DNA from: Exobasidium rhododendri
Taxonomy: Eukaryota > Basidiomycota > Exobasidiomycetes > Exobasidiales > Exobasidiaceae
Reading direction: 5' to 3'
Length of the DNA stretch: 64,000 nt
Assembly (NCBI GenBank): GCA_026210745.1
Contig: CP110631.1
Location: forward strand, 2,294,001-2,358,000
Shown here: in pieces, positions 1 to 10,647 of the stretch
How the letters are laid out: each line of letters begins with the position of its first letter
How positions within the stretch are numbered: the first letter of the stretch is position 1
The notes under the pieces: model-generated
What the model was told of the DNA's origin: nothing
Database searches by the model: none
The model's input: only the letters and a program-made list of their open reading frames with translations
Made by a program: the position numbers and the translations under genes

Positions 1-44
1 TGACGCTTCTTTCTACTCAAATCCTTGCTTGTTCCTTTTTTCAG

Positions 45-255
45 CTTCCGAGCACAAGTGGACAGTTTTGGAAAGATCACTTCACAGATCGAAACTCGAC
101 TAGCACCTACGTTGGCTTTGACTATCGGGGGTGAGATCGATCACTTCAGGTCGACTGCTCGCTTCGGTGTCGGTATTGCTTTGGAGAGTGGCGGCTCAGA
201 TATGCCGATGGACCCCAATGCACCACAACCTACACCTCCCAACGTCCCGATGTAA
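45..255 (+). CDS. TOM40: Mitochondrial import channel Tom40, last exon (partial)
   Basis: This is the C-terminal exon of the beta-barrel channel of the TOM complex, through which precursor proteins cross the outer mitochondrial membrane. Only the end of the gene is in the window. A pyrimidine-rich intron end (tttttcag) closes at 44 and the exon runs in frame to TAA at 253-255. The peptide has the Tom40 signature of the last beta strands: FRAQVDSFGKI, then LAPTLALTIGGEIDHF, then the closing strand FGVGIALESGG. It ends in a short Pro/Asn/Met tail that is typical of fungal Tom40. The first base of the exon completes a codon begun in the missing exon. The assignment rests on these motifs alone. 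Confidence 0.86.
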
Positions 256-716
256 TACAACACACCTAAAAGCAGCAGCAGCACGTTTCGGGCCTTGGAA
301 TGATCACACTGTACTCTCCCACTCGATCTCAAGGTCACAAATGGTACTTTCTTCTGTGCTCCAGTGCAGCTTTCTTGCGCTTCTCTCTCCTCGTTCATTC
401 CCTCTGCCTTGTTCTGGCTTGTCTGTCTTCTGATCTGCGCATCGGAGATTCAGGGCCTTCATTCCCAGTGTATCACGCAAGAATTTTTCTCCTTTTGTAG
501 AATCAAATGTTCACTACTCAATGTCAATCCAGCCTACATATAGGAAAGGAAGATCTTGACTCGAAGGAATAAAACGAGGCATCCACGAGGTAAGACATGA
601 CAGACAACAAATAGGCCTTTGACGTATAGTAGTATGCAAAAGATTTGCTCTATGAGATGATGATATGTGGAAAGGGGGCAAGGAAGAAAGGGGATGTTGA
701 TGCTGCACCGCGCACT
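256..716. other. Intergenic: shared 3' region of TOM40 and SQS1
   Basis: About 460 bases lie between two converging stop codons. I see no open frame with coding character and no RNA gene. The stretch should hold both 3' untranslated regions and polyadenylation sites; AT-rich sequence near 495-620 would suit that, but I cannot place exact sites. Confidence 0.5.
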
Positions 717-3700
717 TCAAAAACCTAGACCGCTCTTGGTGACTTTGATCTTGGCACCTACAGGATCTGCCGCGCCTTTTGTCAGACCGACACCTGATCC
801 TTCTGACCAGCCCATCATGGTGAGAAGCTTGTGACCAATATTCTCCTCGCCGATCCTCTCTGCTCCAAATCCAACCGATGCGCCTTCCTGATTCTTTGGT
901 AGAAGCGCACCACCCCCACTTGCTCGATCCTTGGTGCTCTTGAATTGATCACCGCCTTTGCCCTTGTAGCCCGTGCCAAAGCTGCCTTGAGATCCTCGAA
1001 CGATTCCATTGATCTTCTTCATGTTGATGTTGAGACCACTTCGAGAGTTCTTGATCAGCGTCGGGAATCTCGTTGTGCCGTTCCCCTTGGATTTGGAGAT
1101 GAGATTGTAGCATCCAGCGAGCAAGTGCACCTGCGCTCGTGCCCGCTTCTCCATCGGAGCCAGACTCAACGTGGTCTTGCCTTGGTCTCGCAGGAAGAAC
1201 TGGATCTGAACGTTTAATTCTGACAAGTTGGTTGCATGATGAGACAGTGCGCCACCTCTGCTGTCCATGACGTCGTCCTCATCATCGTCATCGTCGTCAT
1301 CGTCCATCATGCTGCGTTTTACAAGTCCACCGGTGCCGCTTGCATGTTTCGCCGCTCTCCTTTCTGCGCGGGCAGCCTTCTTTGCCGTCTTCTTAGTGCC
1401 TTTCTTGAACGATGCAGCAGCGTGGAAAGGGTTCTCGGCAATGGCAGCTCTTTCCGCTGCCCTCTTGCGCTTATTGGCCGCCTTACGTGCTCGATCTTGT
1501 TCCCATTGCATATTCAACTCTTCTGCCCAAAGATCGCCTTCCTTCCACGTCTTCTTGGCATTCTTACCTCCTTTGGCAGGTTGCAAGGCACCTAAGCCAA
1601 ACACCGGGTCGTCGTCCTCGATGACCATATCGACGTCGTCTAACATGCCAAAGTCGCCAGACTCGATAGCTTTGAACAGTCGATTACGTGCTCCTCGATC
1701 ACGGCCTTTAAGGATGCCTTCTTTCGCCTTGGCAAAGTTGTCTAGTCGCTCAATAAAGTCTTCATCGGCATCGGCCCAAGAGAAGTTGCGATTGAAAGCA
1801 GCTTCTTCCTCTTCGTCGTCTTCATCCGTGTCGGAGTCATCAGTGTCGCTCCAGTGGCCTGGCGATTTCTTCTCCAGCCGTCTTGAAGCTTGCTTGCCCG
1901 GCGGATCTCCATCTTCGTCACTACTGTCAGAGTGTTCCTCCTCCGCTTCACCTTCCTCACTCGACTCCTCTTGCAACAATTTCTTTTCATCGCCACGAAT
2001 GCGTTCTTCTTCCTCGTCGCTGTCGTTTGCGTCACTGTCCGTCATCCATTCATCTTCTTCCTGCATTTGACCTTCGATTGCGATATCTTCCAGCGTCATT
2101 TCTCTTCCCTTACGCTGTCCATCCATCCCATTCATGAATTGCAATAGAGCGTCCAAGTCGGTCTTCTTGTCGACCTTCCGATCGTCTCTTCTTTCGCTCA
2201 CCACATCTTCCTCCTCTTCGTCCCCATCGTCAACTCCCATGGCATTCTCCATGTAGTCTGCCAGTATCGCGTCCTTTGTATTCTGCAAGCGAGCATCTTT
2301 CGATGAGGCGGTTGGCTTAGAGTGCTCGGTCAGACTGTTTGCCAGAGCGATAGCCACCATCTCTTCCTCTTCCTCTCTATCGCTAGGTCTACTCTTGCCG
2401 TTCAAATTCAACTTCTGCAGTGCTCCACCCTGCACAAAGTGGTCTTGATCTTCCTTCTTCCTGAACTGAATGGGAGGTCCGTCACTGCCCCACTCCAGAT
2501 CAGAGTCACCTTCTCGCGCAACTGGAACCTCTTTACCTTCTGTCGTCTTCTTCCGGTCTCTTCGTCGAGCTTTCTTTGCCGCATTTCTTGACTTTTTCCC
2601 AGGTCCCCTTGGCTGTCTTTGTGTGAGGTTGATTTCATCGAGACCATCGCTTTCCCATTCCCCTATCTTGGCTGCGGGTGCTTCAGGTTTGAGGTCCTCC
2701 CCGATGATCGAGACCCGATTTGCTTCGTACTGAATACCTTCTTCCTCTTCTCTGTCGTCTCCTTCCTCGCCAGTGACATCGATAAAGTAGTGCACCTGCT
2801 CCGCGTCATCTGCATTCGCGACCTCGATCATATTCTCGGCTATTTCCTCTCTCCCTTGATTGATGATCTCGTCTAGCTGTCTCTCTTCCTCGGAATCGCT
2901 TTCGGCCATCAAAGTGGCTCCTTCATTTACAATCGAGTGGGGAATGAGTATCACATCTTCATCGTCCGATTCGTCGGCCTCTTTCTTCCTACTTTTCCCT
3001 GCCGTGTCCACCAAGCTATCCTCCTCCTCCTCTTCCACCGACAATTTCGGCTCCTTTGCCAATGCAGCAACCTCGTTCCTGTCGCCTCGCTTTGATGCAG
3101 CAAACATACCTTGATAGTAGTCCATATTGTCGTCTTGCCCACCCTCACTGTCTTCCACTTCCCTTGATCCAGGGTGTGCCTTCAAGAGGGCTGCAATCGG
3201 ATCATCCTCTTCATCGTGCTGTTCTCGCTCCAAAGCCCAAGTGTCATCTTCTAAGGGTGCGGCGACTTGAGAGTGCTGCTGACTTTGATGAAAACCTAAT
3301 CCAGCTCCACTGGCCCGATCAAAAGGATTCACCGAATGTGCTGAGGTCTCTGCAGCTTCCTTCACTGACTCGGACGTTTCAATCTCTACGCCATCGGATA
3401 TTCGAGTCCAGACCCCATCTCTCCAATCACCTGAAGCCTTTTCAAACCGAACAGGTAGCTGTAGGTTGCTCTTTGCCATTCCTTTACTCGCAAAAGATCT
3501 GTTCTTTTCAGGAACACCCCTTCTAGGCGTAGATCGAGGGACGCCAGCAATGCAAGGATCATCGGTACTATTCTCGGCCGGTCGATCAAATTTCTTCTTG
3601 TGTCTCTTTTCGTTCGACTGAGACGATACAGGAAGAGGGAATTGCTGCTGCGTCGTCTGTTGCTGCTGTTGTCGATTCTTGTTGTGGTGATGAACAGTGT

Positions 3701-4301
3701 CCAAAGTGCCGTACATCCTGTGTACATGCGCACTTTTTGGTCCCGTGGGTATTAATCCAGCGACTTGACCTTGCATGGCCCTCTGAGCCTTTTCAAGCGC
3801 TACCATGTTGGAAGGAGCTCGAGCATGCATGTCATGGACAGAGGGAGGCAGTAGAGTGGAAAGACCAGAATTAGCTGGAGGTGTGTATCGCAGTGCAGGC
3901 TCATCCTGCTCCATATGTGGCTTGACGACGTGTTTGTAATTACGATGATTCTCTAGAATAATGTCATCTTCATCCTCCGACACCATCGCAACATCGTCTT
4001 GCAGGTGCTCTTCCTCTGGATTCTGCTGCCCTGATCTGAAGGGCGTTCCATAATTGTACCCGACTGCATTCTGTGCTGATGCTCGCAAGCCTACACCCCG
4101 CACAGGTCCTCCTCTTCCTCGTCCTCGTCCACGACTACCTTCTGCACCTCCTCTCGATGCCGAAGAAGCCTCATCCAGTACTCTCCCTCCCTTCCATTGA
4201 TACTCTTCTCTCCCTCCCCTTTGACTGCCATTGCCATTATACCCACCACCTCCACGCGAACCACCGCCGCCACTACCACCTCGACCTCTGCCTCTTGACA
4301 T
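717..4301 (-). CDS. SQS1: Sqs1/Pfa1-like R3H and G-patch protein, Prp43 cofactor
   Basis: Single-exon protein of 1194 residues. In yeast, Sqs1 (Pfa1) binds and activates the DEAH helicase Prp43 in spliceosome disassembly and 40S ribosome maturation. The N-terminus is an RGG-type Gly/Arg-rich segment (residues 1-75). A very long, acidic, low-complexity middle follows. An R3H single-strand nucleic acid binding domain sits near 1028-1089 (LSLAPMEKRARAQVHLLAG and following). A G-patch occupies the last 49 residues: IGHKLLTMMGW, then GLTKGAADPVGAKIK, ending SGLGF. This R3H then G-patch order at the extreme C-terminus is what defines the family. The protein is much longer than yeast Sqs1 (about 770 residues) because of the Asp/Glu-rich linkers. 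ATG at 4301-4299 is followed directly by the RGG repeat, which supports the start. Confidence 0.88.
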   Translation of the reverse strand: MSRGRGRGGSGGGGSRGGGGYNGNGSQRGGREEYQWKGGRVLDEASSASRGGAEGSRGRGRGRGGPVRGVGLRASAQNAVGYNYGTPFRSGQQNPEEEHLQDDVAMVSEDEDDIILENHRNYKHVVKPHMEQDEPALRYTPPANSGLSTLLPPSVHDMHARAPSNMVALEKAQRAMQGQVAGLIPTGPKSAHVHRMYGTLDTVHHHNKNRQQQQQTTQQQFPLPVSSQSNEKRHKKKFDRPAENSTDDPCIAGVPRSTPRRGVPEKNRSFASKGMAKSNLQLPVRFEKASGDWRDGVWTRISDGVEIETSESVKEAAETSAHSVNPFDRASGAGLGFHQSQQHSQVAAPLEDDTWALEREQHDEEDDPIAALLKAHPGSREVEDSEGGQDDNMDYYQGMFAASKRGDRNEVAALAKEPKLSVEEEEEDSLVDTAGKSRKKEADESDDEDVILIPHSIVNEGATLMAESDSEEERQLDEIINQGREEIAENMIEVANADDAEQVHYFIDVTGEEGDDREEEEGIQYEANRVSIIGEDLKPEAPAAKIGEWESDGLDEINLTQRQPRGPGKKSRNAAKKARRRDRKKTTEGKEVPVAREGDSDLEWGSDGPPIQFRKKEDQDHFVQGGALQKLNLNGKSRPSDREEEEEMVAIALANSLTEHSKPTASSKDARLQNTKDAILADYMENAMGVDDGDEEEEDVVSERRDDRKVDKKTDLDALLQFMNGMDGQRKGREMTLEDIAIEGQMQEEDEWMTDSDANDSDEEEERIRGDEKKLLQEESSEEGEAEEEHSDSSDEDGDPPGKQASRRLEKKSPGHWSDTDDSDTDEDDEEEEAAFNRNFSWADADEDFIERLDNFAKAKEGILKGRDRGARNRLFKAIESGDFGMLDDVDMVIEDDDPVFGLGALQPAKGGKNAKKTWKEGDLWAEELNMQWEQDRARKAANKRKRAAERAAIAENPFHAAASFKKGTKKTAKKAARAERRAAKHASGTGGLVKRSMMDDDDDDDDEDDVMDSRGGALSHHATNLSELNVQIQFFLRDQGKTTLSLAPMEKRARAQVHLLAGCYNLISKSKGNGTTRFPTLIKNSRSGLNINMKKINGIVRGSQGSFGTGYKGKGGDQFKSTKDRASGGGALLPKNQEGASVGFGAERIGEENIGHKLLTMMGWSEGSGVGLTKGAADPVGAKIKVTKSGLGF

Positions 4302-5409
4302 GGTCTTCTATCAGAGCCAGAAGAAGGGCGTAAATCAAGTAGGAGGAGGAAAGAGTGCTGTAGCCTTTGCGAGGTCTACGTCTATGTCTATGTTGTTGTA
4401 GGATGAGGCAGAAGAGAACGGAACACGAAAGTCGGTGGACGAGAAAGGACGTCCGGGTGTCAATCAATCAGTTACACGAAGTCCAAGGCGCTTTAGTCAG
4501 TCTTTGACAATTCGCGCTAGGCAGGATAATGATATTACATAAGCAGATCTTTCCGCTCCCAAATGTACGATACCGCCCGCCACTACCTCTTTCTACACAC
4601 GGCAAAAGCGTACAATCTCAGTATTGTTTAGTGTACAAGAAGTGCACCTCAGTGACAACCATCATATTGCACATACAAAGAAAAGGAAAGGTGCGCTACA
4701 GCCAGAACATAGACGTTTGAAGGAATGTCCAGTAAACCGAAAGCCAGGTCCTGACGAGATGAAGCACTAGACTCTATCAAGACACGATTTTATCCGGTGA
4801 AAGATGGTGGCTCGACTAACCGGGATCGTAAGTGATCTTCCTCTCAGCGAGCACTGCAAATTGACACGGAGAAAATGAAAAGTCAAAGCAGCGACTCTAT
4901 AAGCCAAGAGGGACGGGGTAGTTGAAGGGGGGGGGGAAGGGGGTTGAGTAGGGGCCGAAACGAAAATCAGGTAGACGTCTGATCGAAATCCCATCCTTCA
5001 TCGCACAGTCGAGCGCGAAGAGCTAACCTGTCTAGAAAGAGGCGCTAGTTCAAAGGATCAGTTCATGATCATTGTGATGCAGCGGAATGATGGGAAGAGG
5101 CACAATGAAGGGATCATGATATAGAGATGAGTGTGTGTGGAAGAGGGGAGGCGCGGTGACAACAGATTTATTTTGTTGTAATAGATTGTCGAAAGAAAGG
5201 AAAAAAAAAAAATGGAACCGGAGGCTGAGATAGGCACGTGCATCTCAGAGACCAGACTCGACAATTTTGGGTTGCCGCCTGCACTACCGCGGTACCAGCT
5301 GAGTGGACAGGCGGGAAGTGTCGCTCGCGATTGCAGAGCTCACCGTCTACGAGAAGACAAGCAGTGTTCGACACGATTCTATAGTTGCTTCGGATTAGGG
5401 TGCTTCGAA
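4302..5409. other. Intergenic: SQS1 promoter and eIF5B 3' region
   Basis: About 1.1 kb between the start of SQS1 and the stop of eIF5B, both on the minus strand. It should hold the SQS1 promoter and leader and the eIF5B terminator. I find no convincing ORF, tRNA or other RNA. Visible features are a ten-base G run at 4927-4936 (C-rich on the coding strand) and an A run at 5201-5211. Several short antisense frames at 5210-5496 have no recognisable domain. Confidence 0.5.
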
Positions 5410-8400
5410 TTAAGCAATCTGCAGTACTGTCTTCAAGTGCTTTATCGTCTTCTTCTGCTCTATTGTCATGCCATCCCAGAAGAATTCCTTGAGTGAATCG
5501 ATGCTCTGCCGGGAGATGAGGGAAAATAGCTCATCTTCATCGGTGAAATGTCGACCATAGGTACGAGCGGCTTCATGAGCTGCACATTCGATTCGAACAG
5601 CTACCCCGGCACCTGCTGACTTTGCCGTCACTACATCCATTCGTTTGTGATTGACTTCCAGACTGGTCACTCTACCCAGATTGACCACTTCTCCGGTAGT
5701 TTTGTTCTTGACGGCAATCGGTGTGTCCATGCGTAGATCGCCCTGGATGATTTCGCACCCTAAAATAAGTGGACTCCTTTTCGCGAATACGGCCAAGATC
5801 TTCAACCGACAAGGCCAGACCGCCACACCAGAGTTCTCCTTTTGCTTCCTCTCCAACACCTGCTTTTGATGGACGAGGAATGAATCAAAGAGATGATAGA
5901 TGATTCGCGCACTGAAGATCTTCACGCCAATCTCTTCTGCCAGCTTTTCAGCCTCCTTATCAATCGTCACATCAAAGCAAAGCATGACCGCGAGATCAGG
6001 AGATTTCTCCAACATTGTGGCACATCGCATCACATCCTTCTTGTAGACCGGTCCGATGTTGATACCGTTGACGGGAATCTTTGATTGCTTCAGGAACTCT
6101 AGAAGAGCTTCGAGGGAGCCCAACGTGGAAGCTTGCACACACACTCCCTTTCCAGACTTGTCGATGGAGTGAAGCAGACCGGTCAAGTCACTCATCACTT
6201 CTTCCTTCAGGTCATCTTCATCGTCGTCCGGTCCACAGACAAGCAATCTCGAACCACTGATGGCCTTTTCCAAGTCAGGAGCAGAGATCTTGACACCTAG
6301 TGCCGCTTTGACCATCTTGTGATGAACATACGTTCCTTTTACCCGCATTTCCTTCAGAGGTTGTGGAGTGAGCAACGCTCTTACTTGTGTGACAATGGGA
6401 CCGTTCAAACCGCAAAGAACAATCTTGTCTCCTTCGTACATGACACCGTTGGACAAGATGACGTCGATCGTCGTTCCCAGCCCTTCAATCACCTTGACTT
6501 CCAAGACTGTGCATTCCAGTTCGGACAGGTACATGAGCTTTTCACTCATTCGATCTTGTGTCAGATTGACCAGCAATTGAAGCATGTCGGGAATACCTTC
6601 TCCCGTATGTGCACTCGTCGGCACCAAGCTGACGTTTTTGGCAAAATTCTTGTTCTCATAATACAGTACTGCATTCAGTCCTTGCTCGGCAAACGCGACG
6701 ACGGTCTTTTGATATCGATCGTGGAACTCGTTCTGCGTAGCTCGGTCTTGTTTCGACAAGCTATCACGGAAAGCGCCGTCCGGTGTAGCCCTCCAGCCGT
6801 ACAGACGATCGATCTTGTTCAGAGCAACGATGAAGGGCGTCTTTCTATCACGCAGCATTCGAATCGATTCGAGGGTTTGAGGTTCCAGACCGTGCATGAT
6901 ATCGACGACCAAAATGGCAATGTTGCACAACGAGCTACCCCTCGTTCGCAGGTTGGTGAAAGACTCGTGACCAGGCGTGTCGATGACGAGAAGGCCGGGT
7001 GTGTTGAAGGCTTGCTTTCCTTCTGGATCGATCGGCTCGATCTTTTGCTTCAGTACTTCCACGGGAAAGTACGTCGCTCCAATCTGTTGAGTGATTCCGC
7101 CAGCCTCTCCTTCTTGCACGTTCGTCTGTCGAATCTTATCGAGCAGCTTAGTCTTTCCCGTGTCGACGTGGCCCATGATGCAACAGATCGGACTACGCAG
7201 ATTGTCCCTACTTGTGGCTGCAAGTGCTGCTTCATGCTTTTCCTTCTTTCTCTGATCTGCTTCGGCTTTCTTCTTTGCTGCCATTTGTTGAGCGACAGTG
7301 CTGCTTTCATCATCATCCGAGTCGTCGTCACTGTCATCACCCGAAGAGCCTTCGTCACTCCCTGAATCTCCAGAGCTTGCACTTGTTTCCTTAGTGGTAG
7401 GTGCCTTCTTTTTGATCGTACTAGTAGTAGTAGCAGCAGCAGACTCAGAACTCTTTCCATTGACCTTTGTGGTTGACTTTACTTTGCTGCCTTCTCTGTG
7501 GTCCTCGTCGCCACTCTCAGCATCCCAGTCATCTTTGATGTCGTCCTCGTCAGCTGCTTCCTCTTCCTGCTCTTCATCAGCAGCTTCTCCGTTTACCTCT
7601 AACGGTTCCTCTTTTGGAGGCTCAGCCTCGACGACCGGCTCAGGTTCGATCTCCTCTTCGATAACGGGCTTTGGTTCATCAGCAGGGGCAAGGTTGGCAT
7701 CGATCTTACTAGGAGGTCCAGAAGGTCCCTTTTTACCTTTTTTTCTAGAATCGTACACCACCTTCTTCTTTCCCTTTTCTTCACTATCCTGTGCCGCCGT
7801 CTCTCTCTTTAGCAAACCGTCGATCTTGACTTGTCCACTGGCAATCATTGCCTGCATCCTAGCTTCAGCAGAGGCTTTTTCTGCCTTTTGCTTTGGCGTC
7901 AAGAGCTTTCCTTCCTTCTTCAATTGCTCTCGTTTAGCCTTTTCCTTGTCTTTCCTCCTCTGTCGGTCGGCTTCCTTTCGATCGGCTTCTTCCTTCTCCA
8001 ATCGGTCAGCTTCTTCTTCACGCCGCCTGGCTTCTTCCTCCTCTGCTTTAGCTTCTTCCTCCGCTTTCTTTTGGGCAGCTAATCTAGCTTGCAGTGCTTG
8101 TAAGGCGGCTGAGGGCTTCTTTCCAGACGTTGCTGCTGGCTCTGCTTTGGTCTCCGCGGCCTTCTTCTTCTTTTTCTCTATGGTGAGGGTACCAGTGAGT
8201 CAGCACATGAACCGGCTATGGCAAAACGAATTCTTCCCAACTTACTTTTCTTCTTATCTGAAGCATTTGCACCCTCTCCATCTTCGCCTTCCTCTCCTCC
8301 TTCTTCCTCCTCTTGGCCTGCAACTGAAGGGACGTCTTTCTTTTCTTCCTTGAGGGGCACAGTCGTTTCCTCGGTAATATCATCGCTCGCAGCCGCCTTC

Positions 8401-9207
8401 TTTGCATCAGCTTGCGCCTTCTTCTTAGCCTTCTCCTTCTCCTTTTTCAGTTTCTCCTTTTCTTTTTTCGTCAAGACTCTGTGGGGATTCTCATCGCCTT
8501 CCTCCTCCTCCTCCTCGTCCTTGTCCGCTTTGGTTGGTGTGACAGTGTCAGAAACAGCATGACTGGAGCTTTTTTCCGCCTTACTGTTATCAGTTCCGTC
8601 TTCTGGGAATTCACTGCGAGGAATAAGTAAGAGTGACAATTAGATACCTTGCCTCTACCGTTTGCCACAGTGTACCCAACATCAACTCACTCAGCCGTAC
8701 TAGCCACTTGAGCACTCTTGTCGTCTTCATCAACACTCTTCTGTCCATCTGTATGGGCAGCATTCCCTGACACATCTTCTCCAAGTTCATCCCAGATGTC
8801 GTCGTCCTGCTGTTTCTTCCCCTTCTTTCCCTTCTTGTCCTTCTTCTTGTCATTCTTCTTGATGGTGCTCATCAGTCCTCCGAAATCATCATCTTCCTCT
8901 TCGGCCAACACTGCTTTAGAAGAGCCATTCTTGGACGTCTCCTTATCATCTGCGTCATCTTCGAGCGTCATAGCTGCAAAGGCGCTTTTCCGAGCTGGCA
9001 CAGATGCGTCATCTTCGTGCCCACCCTCTCCGTTTTGCGTTGCTGGTCCTGCACTTTCGCCAGCCTCGTCCCTGAACAGAGTCAGTGAATATGGTACATA
9101 TGTAAGAAGAAAGAAATGGACATTTCAATAGCAACACCAGCCAGTTTTGGTCACACTCACCAGAAGTCATCTCCGCCTGACTTTTTGGCACCTTTCTTCT
9201 TCCCCAT
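5410..9207 (-). CDS. FUN12: Translation initiation factor eIF5B (ribosomal subunit-joining GTPase)
   Basis: eIF5B is the universal IF2-type GTPase that joins the 60S subunit to the 48S complex in the cytosol. Exons: 9161-9207, 8691-9071, 8246-8613, 5410-8177, giving 1187 residues. The first exon encodes [16 protein letters not shown], the Lys-rich start typical of eIF5B. A long Lys/Glu-rich disordered region runs to about residue 590. The GTPase then shows G1 GHVDTGKT (about residue 600), the switch region, G3 DTPGHESF and G4 NKIDR. It is followed by the beta-barrel domain II, the alpha-beta-alpha domain III and the C-terminal eIF1A-binding domain that ends in LKTVLQIA. Three introns fall in the low-complexity N-terminus and none in the conserved core. 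Confidence 0.96.
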
Positions 9208-10647
9208 TGCGTTGGTGAAGGGTGGGTTGTAGATTGTGTCGTAGAGGGAAAGAATGACGCGCGAAGTTGACTGATTAACAATTACGATCTCTCACTCTCT
9301 CTCTCTCTTACGCTCTATAGAGTGGTTCAAAAAAATCAAAAGTAATTCACTAAGTGAGAAGATCTCGTCGAGAAGCAAGAGACAGTCGGGGAAAGGAAAA
9401 GGTCTTTCGTTCACGTGCTCCAATGTATGGGTTTGTCCGTTCTCAACAGCATTCCGGTGTGACTTTTTGGTTCTTGCAAGGGTTGTGGGACAGGCAGAGG
9501 CTCATGAGACGGACTTCCATCGGTGAAAGGTTGCAACTGTGTCTCGCAACTTCGGTGCTTCGGTGCGCGCTGACGTGAACAGGAAAAGTGCAGCTTTTCC
9601 CCACTGGACGTCGCCGCCATCTTTTTTCTTGCTTTCCCTTACGCGTTAAAGTTTAAGAGCAAAGATGGGTAGGTGGACACGGCGGCGAGCCGGATCAGGA
9701 GGGTCGTCTTTCCGTCTCGGCATCTATTGGGCTTCGTGTTGCGATGCAGCGGAGTTGTCTTTCCGTCAATTCATATTCAAGACAGAAGAGCGGTGTAAGC
9801 GTGATCAGATTACCGCTGCTGTGTGTCGGTGAGGGATTCCCCAAGTTTCCTCGCCCTTCTCCCTGTCTCCTCTTCCCCTCCCGATTGCTTGACAAAAGAC
9901 TCTCCGTTACTCCGTGAGAATGAGGTAGAGCACAGTAGACAGTGCCAGTCGAACTCGTGGGTGAAGCACAATGAACTCGTTCCCTGTGATGAGATGCCCG
10001 CTGGACCGTCAAACAAAAGAAAAGGGGATTTACTCGGCGTGCAATCACTTTTGATCTGCCGAGGAGTGACAAGCCCTCTACCTCCTTAGCTGGTATCAGA
10101 ATTGAGCTCATTAATCTGCGCTTCCTTCGCAAATTTGTACTCGATGAATGTGCCGGAAGGTGTGTCAAGAAGCTCATCACTGCAAATCAGAGGCAAAACT
10201 AAGCACGACACCCGTTACTCGCCATCAGACTTCACTTCTTGTTAGTGTGCACGGAAGTAGAGGGAGAGGGAGTGGAAGAGAAGCTTGCACCAGTGAGAGA
10301 GCAGCAACAGCAGCACTAGTGTCGTACAGCAACGGCGACGACAAGCCTGGATGCGCTAATCATGCAATATGATCCTGCCGCCTTATACCTTTTCCCTCTC
10401 GCACTTTGTGATCCTCCTCTCTTTCCCTGCATCCCCATACATCGACACTCTTACTTGGTCTCCTCTTTCTCACACATCATTCTTATCTCACCACTCCTCC
10501 ATCCCTTACTACCTTCGTTTGTTCCTCGCAAGCTCCACATACACACTCACTATCATTTCTAATCACCCACCTTCTTCTTCGATAGTAAGACGACTGCCCT
10601 ACTGATCCCACAGGCTTTATATCACCCGACAGCTCTTTTCTTACACT
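9208..10647. promoter_or_regulatory. Long divergent intergenic region between eIF5B and the STE12-type gene
   Basis: At about 1.4 kb this is the longest non-coding stretch in the window, set between two genes transcribed away from each other. A CT dinucleotide run at 9295-9308 sits just upstream of the eIF5B start, and a strongly pyrimidine-rich tract at 10380-10620 precedes the STE12-type start, as in fungal core promoters and leaders. Short upstream ATGs (for example 10361) could act on the regulator's translation. A 161-codon minus-strand frame at 9695-10180 has no ATG at its head and no recognisable domain, so I do not call it. Confidence 0.5.
9295..9308. repeat. CT dinucleotide run upstream of eIF5B
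   Basis: Seven uninterrupted CT units, preceded by related ctct sequence. It lies about 90 bases 5' of the eIF5B start, probably in the promoter or leader. Confidence 0.8.

Noticed and set aside
1267-2070. Plus-strand frame of 267 codons, very Ser-rich
   Set aside because: It is the mirror of the Asp/Glu codons of SQS1; GAN codons read as Ser/Phe/Leu on the other strand.
6319-8353. Two plus-strand frames of about 350 codons over eIF5B
   Set aside because: Both are antisense to the conserved GTPase and its Lys/Glu-rich region and have no domain of their own.
9695-10180. Minus-strand frame of 161 codons in the eIF5B-STE12 gap
   Set aside because: It has no ATG at its head, no recognisable motif and base use like the surrounding non-coding DNA.
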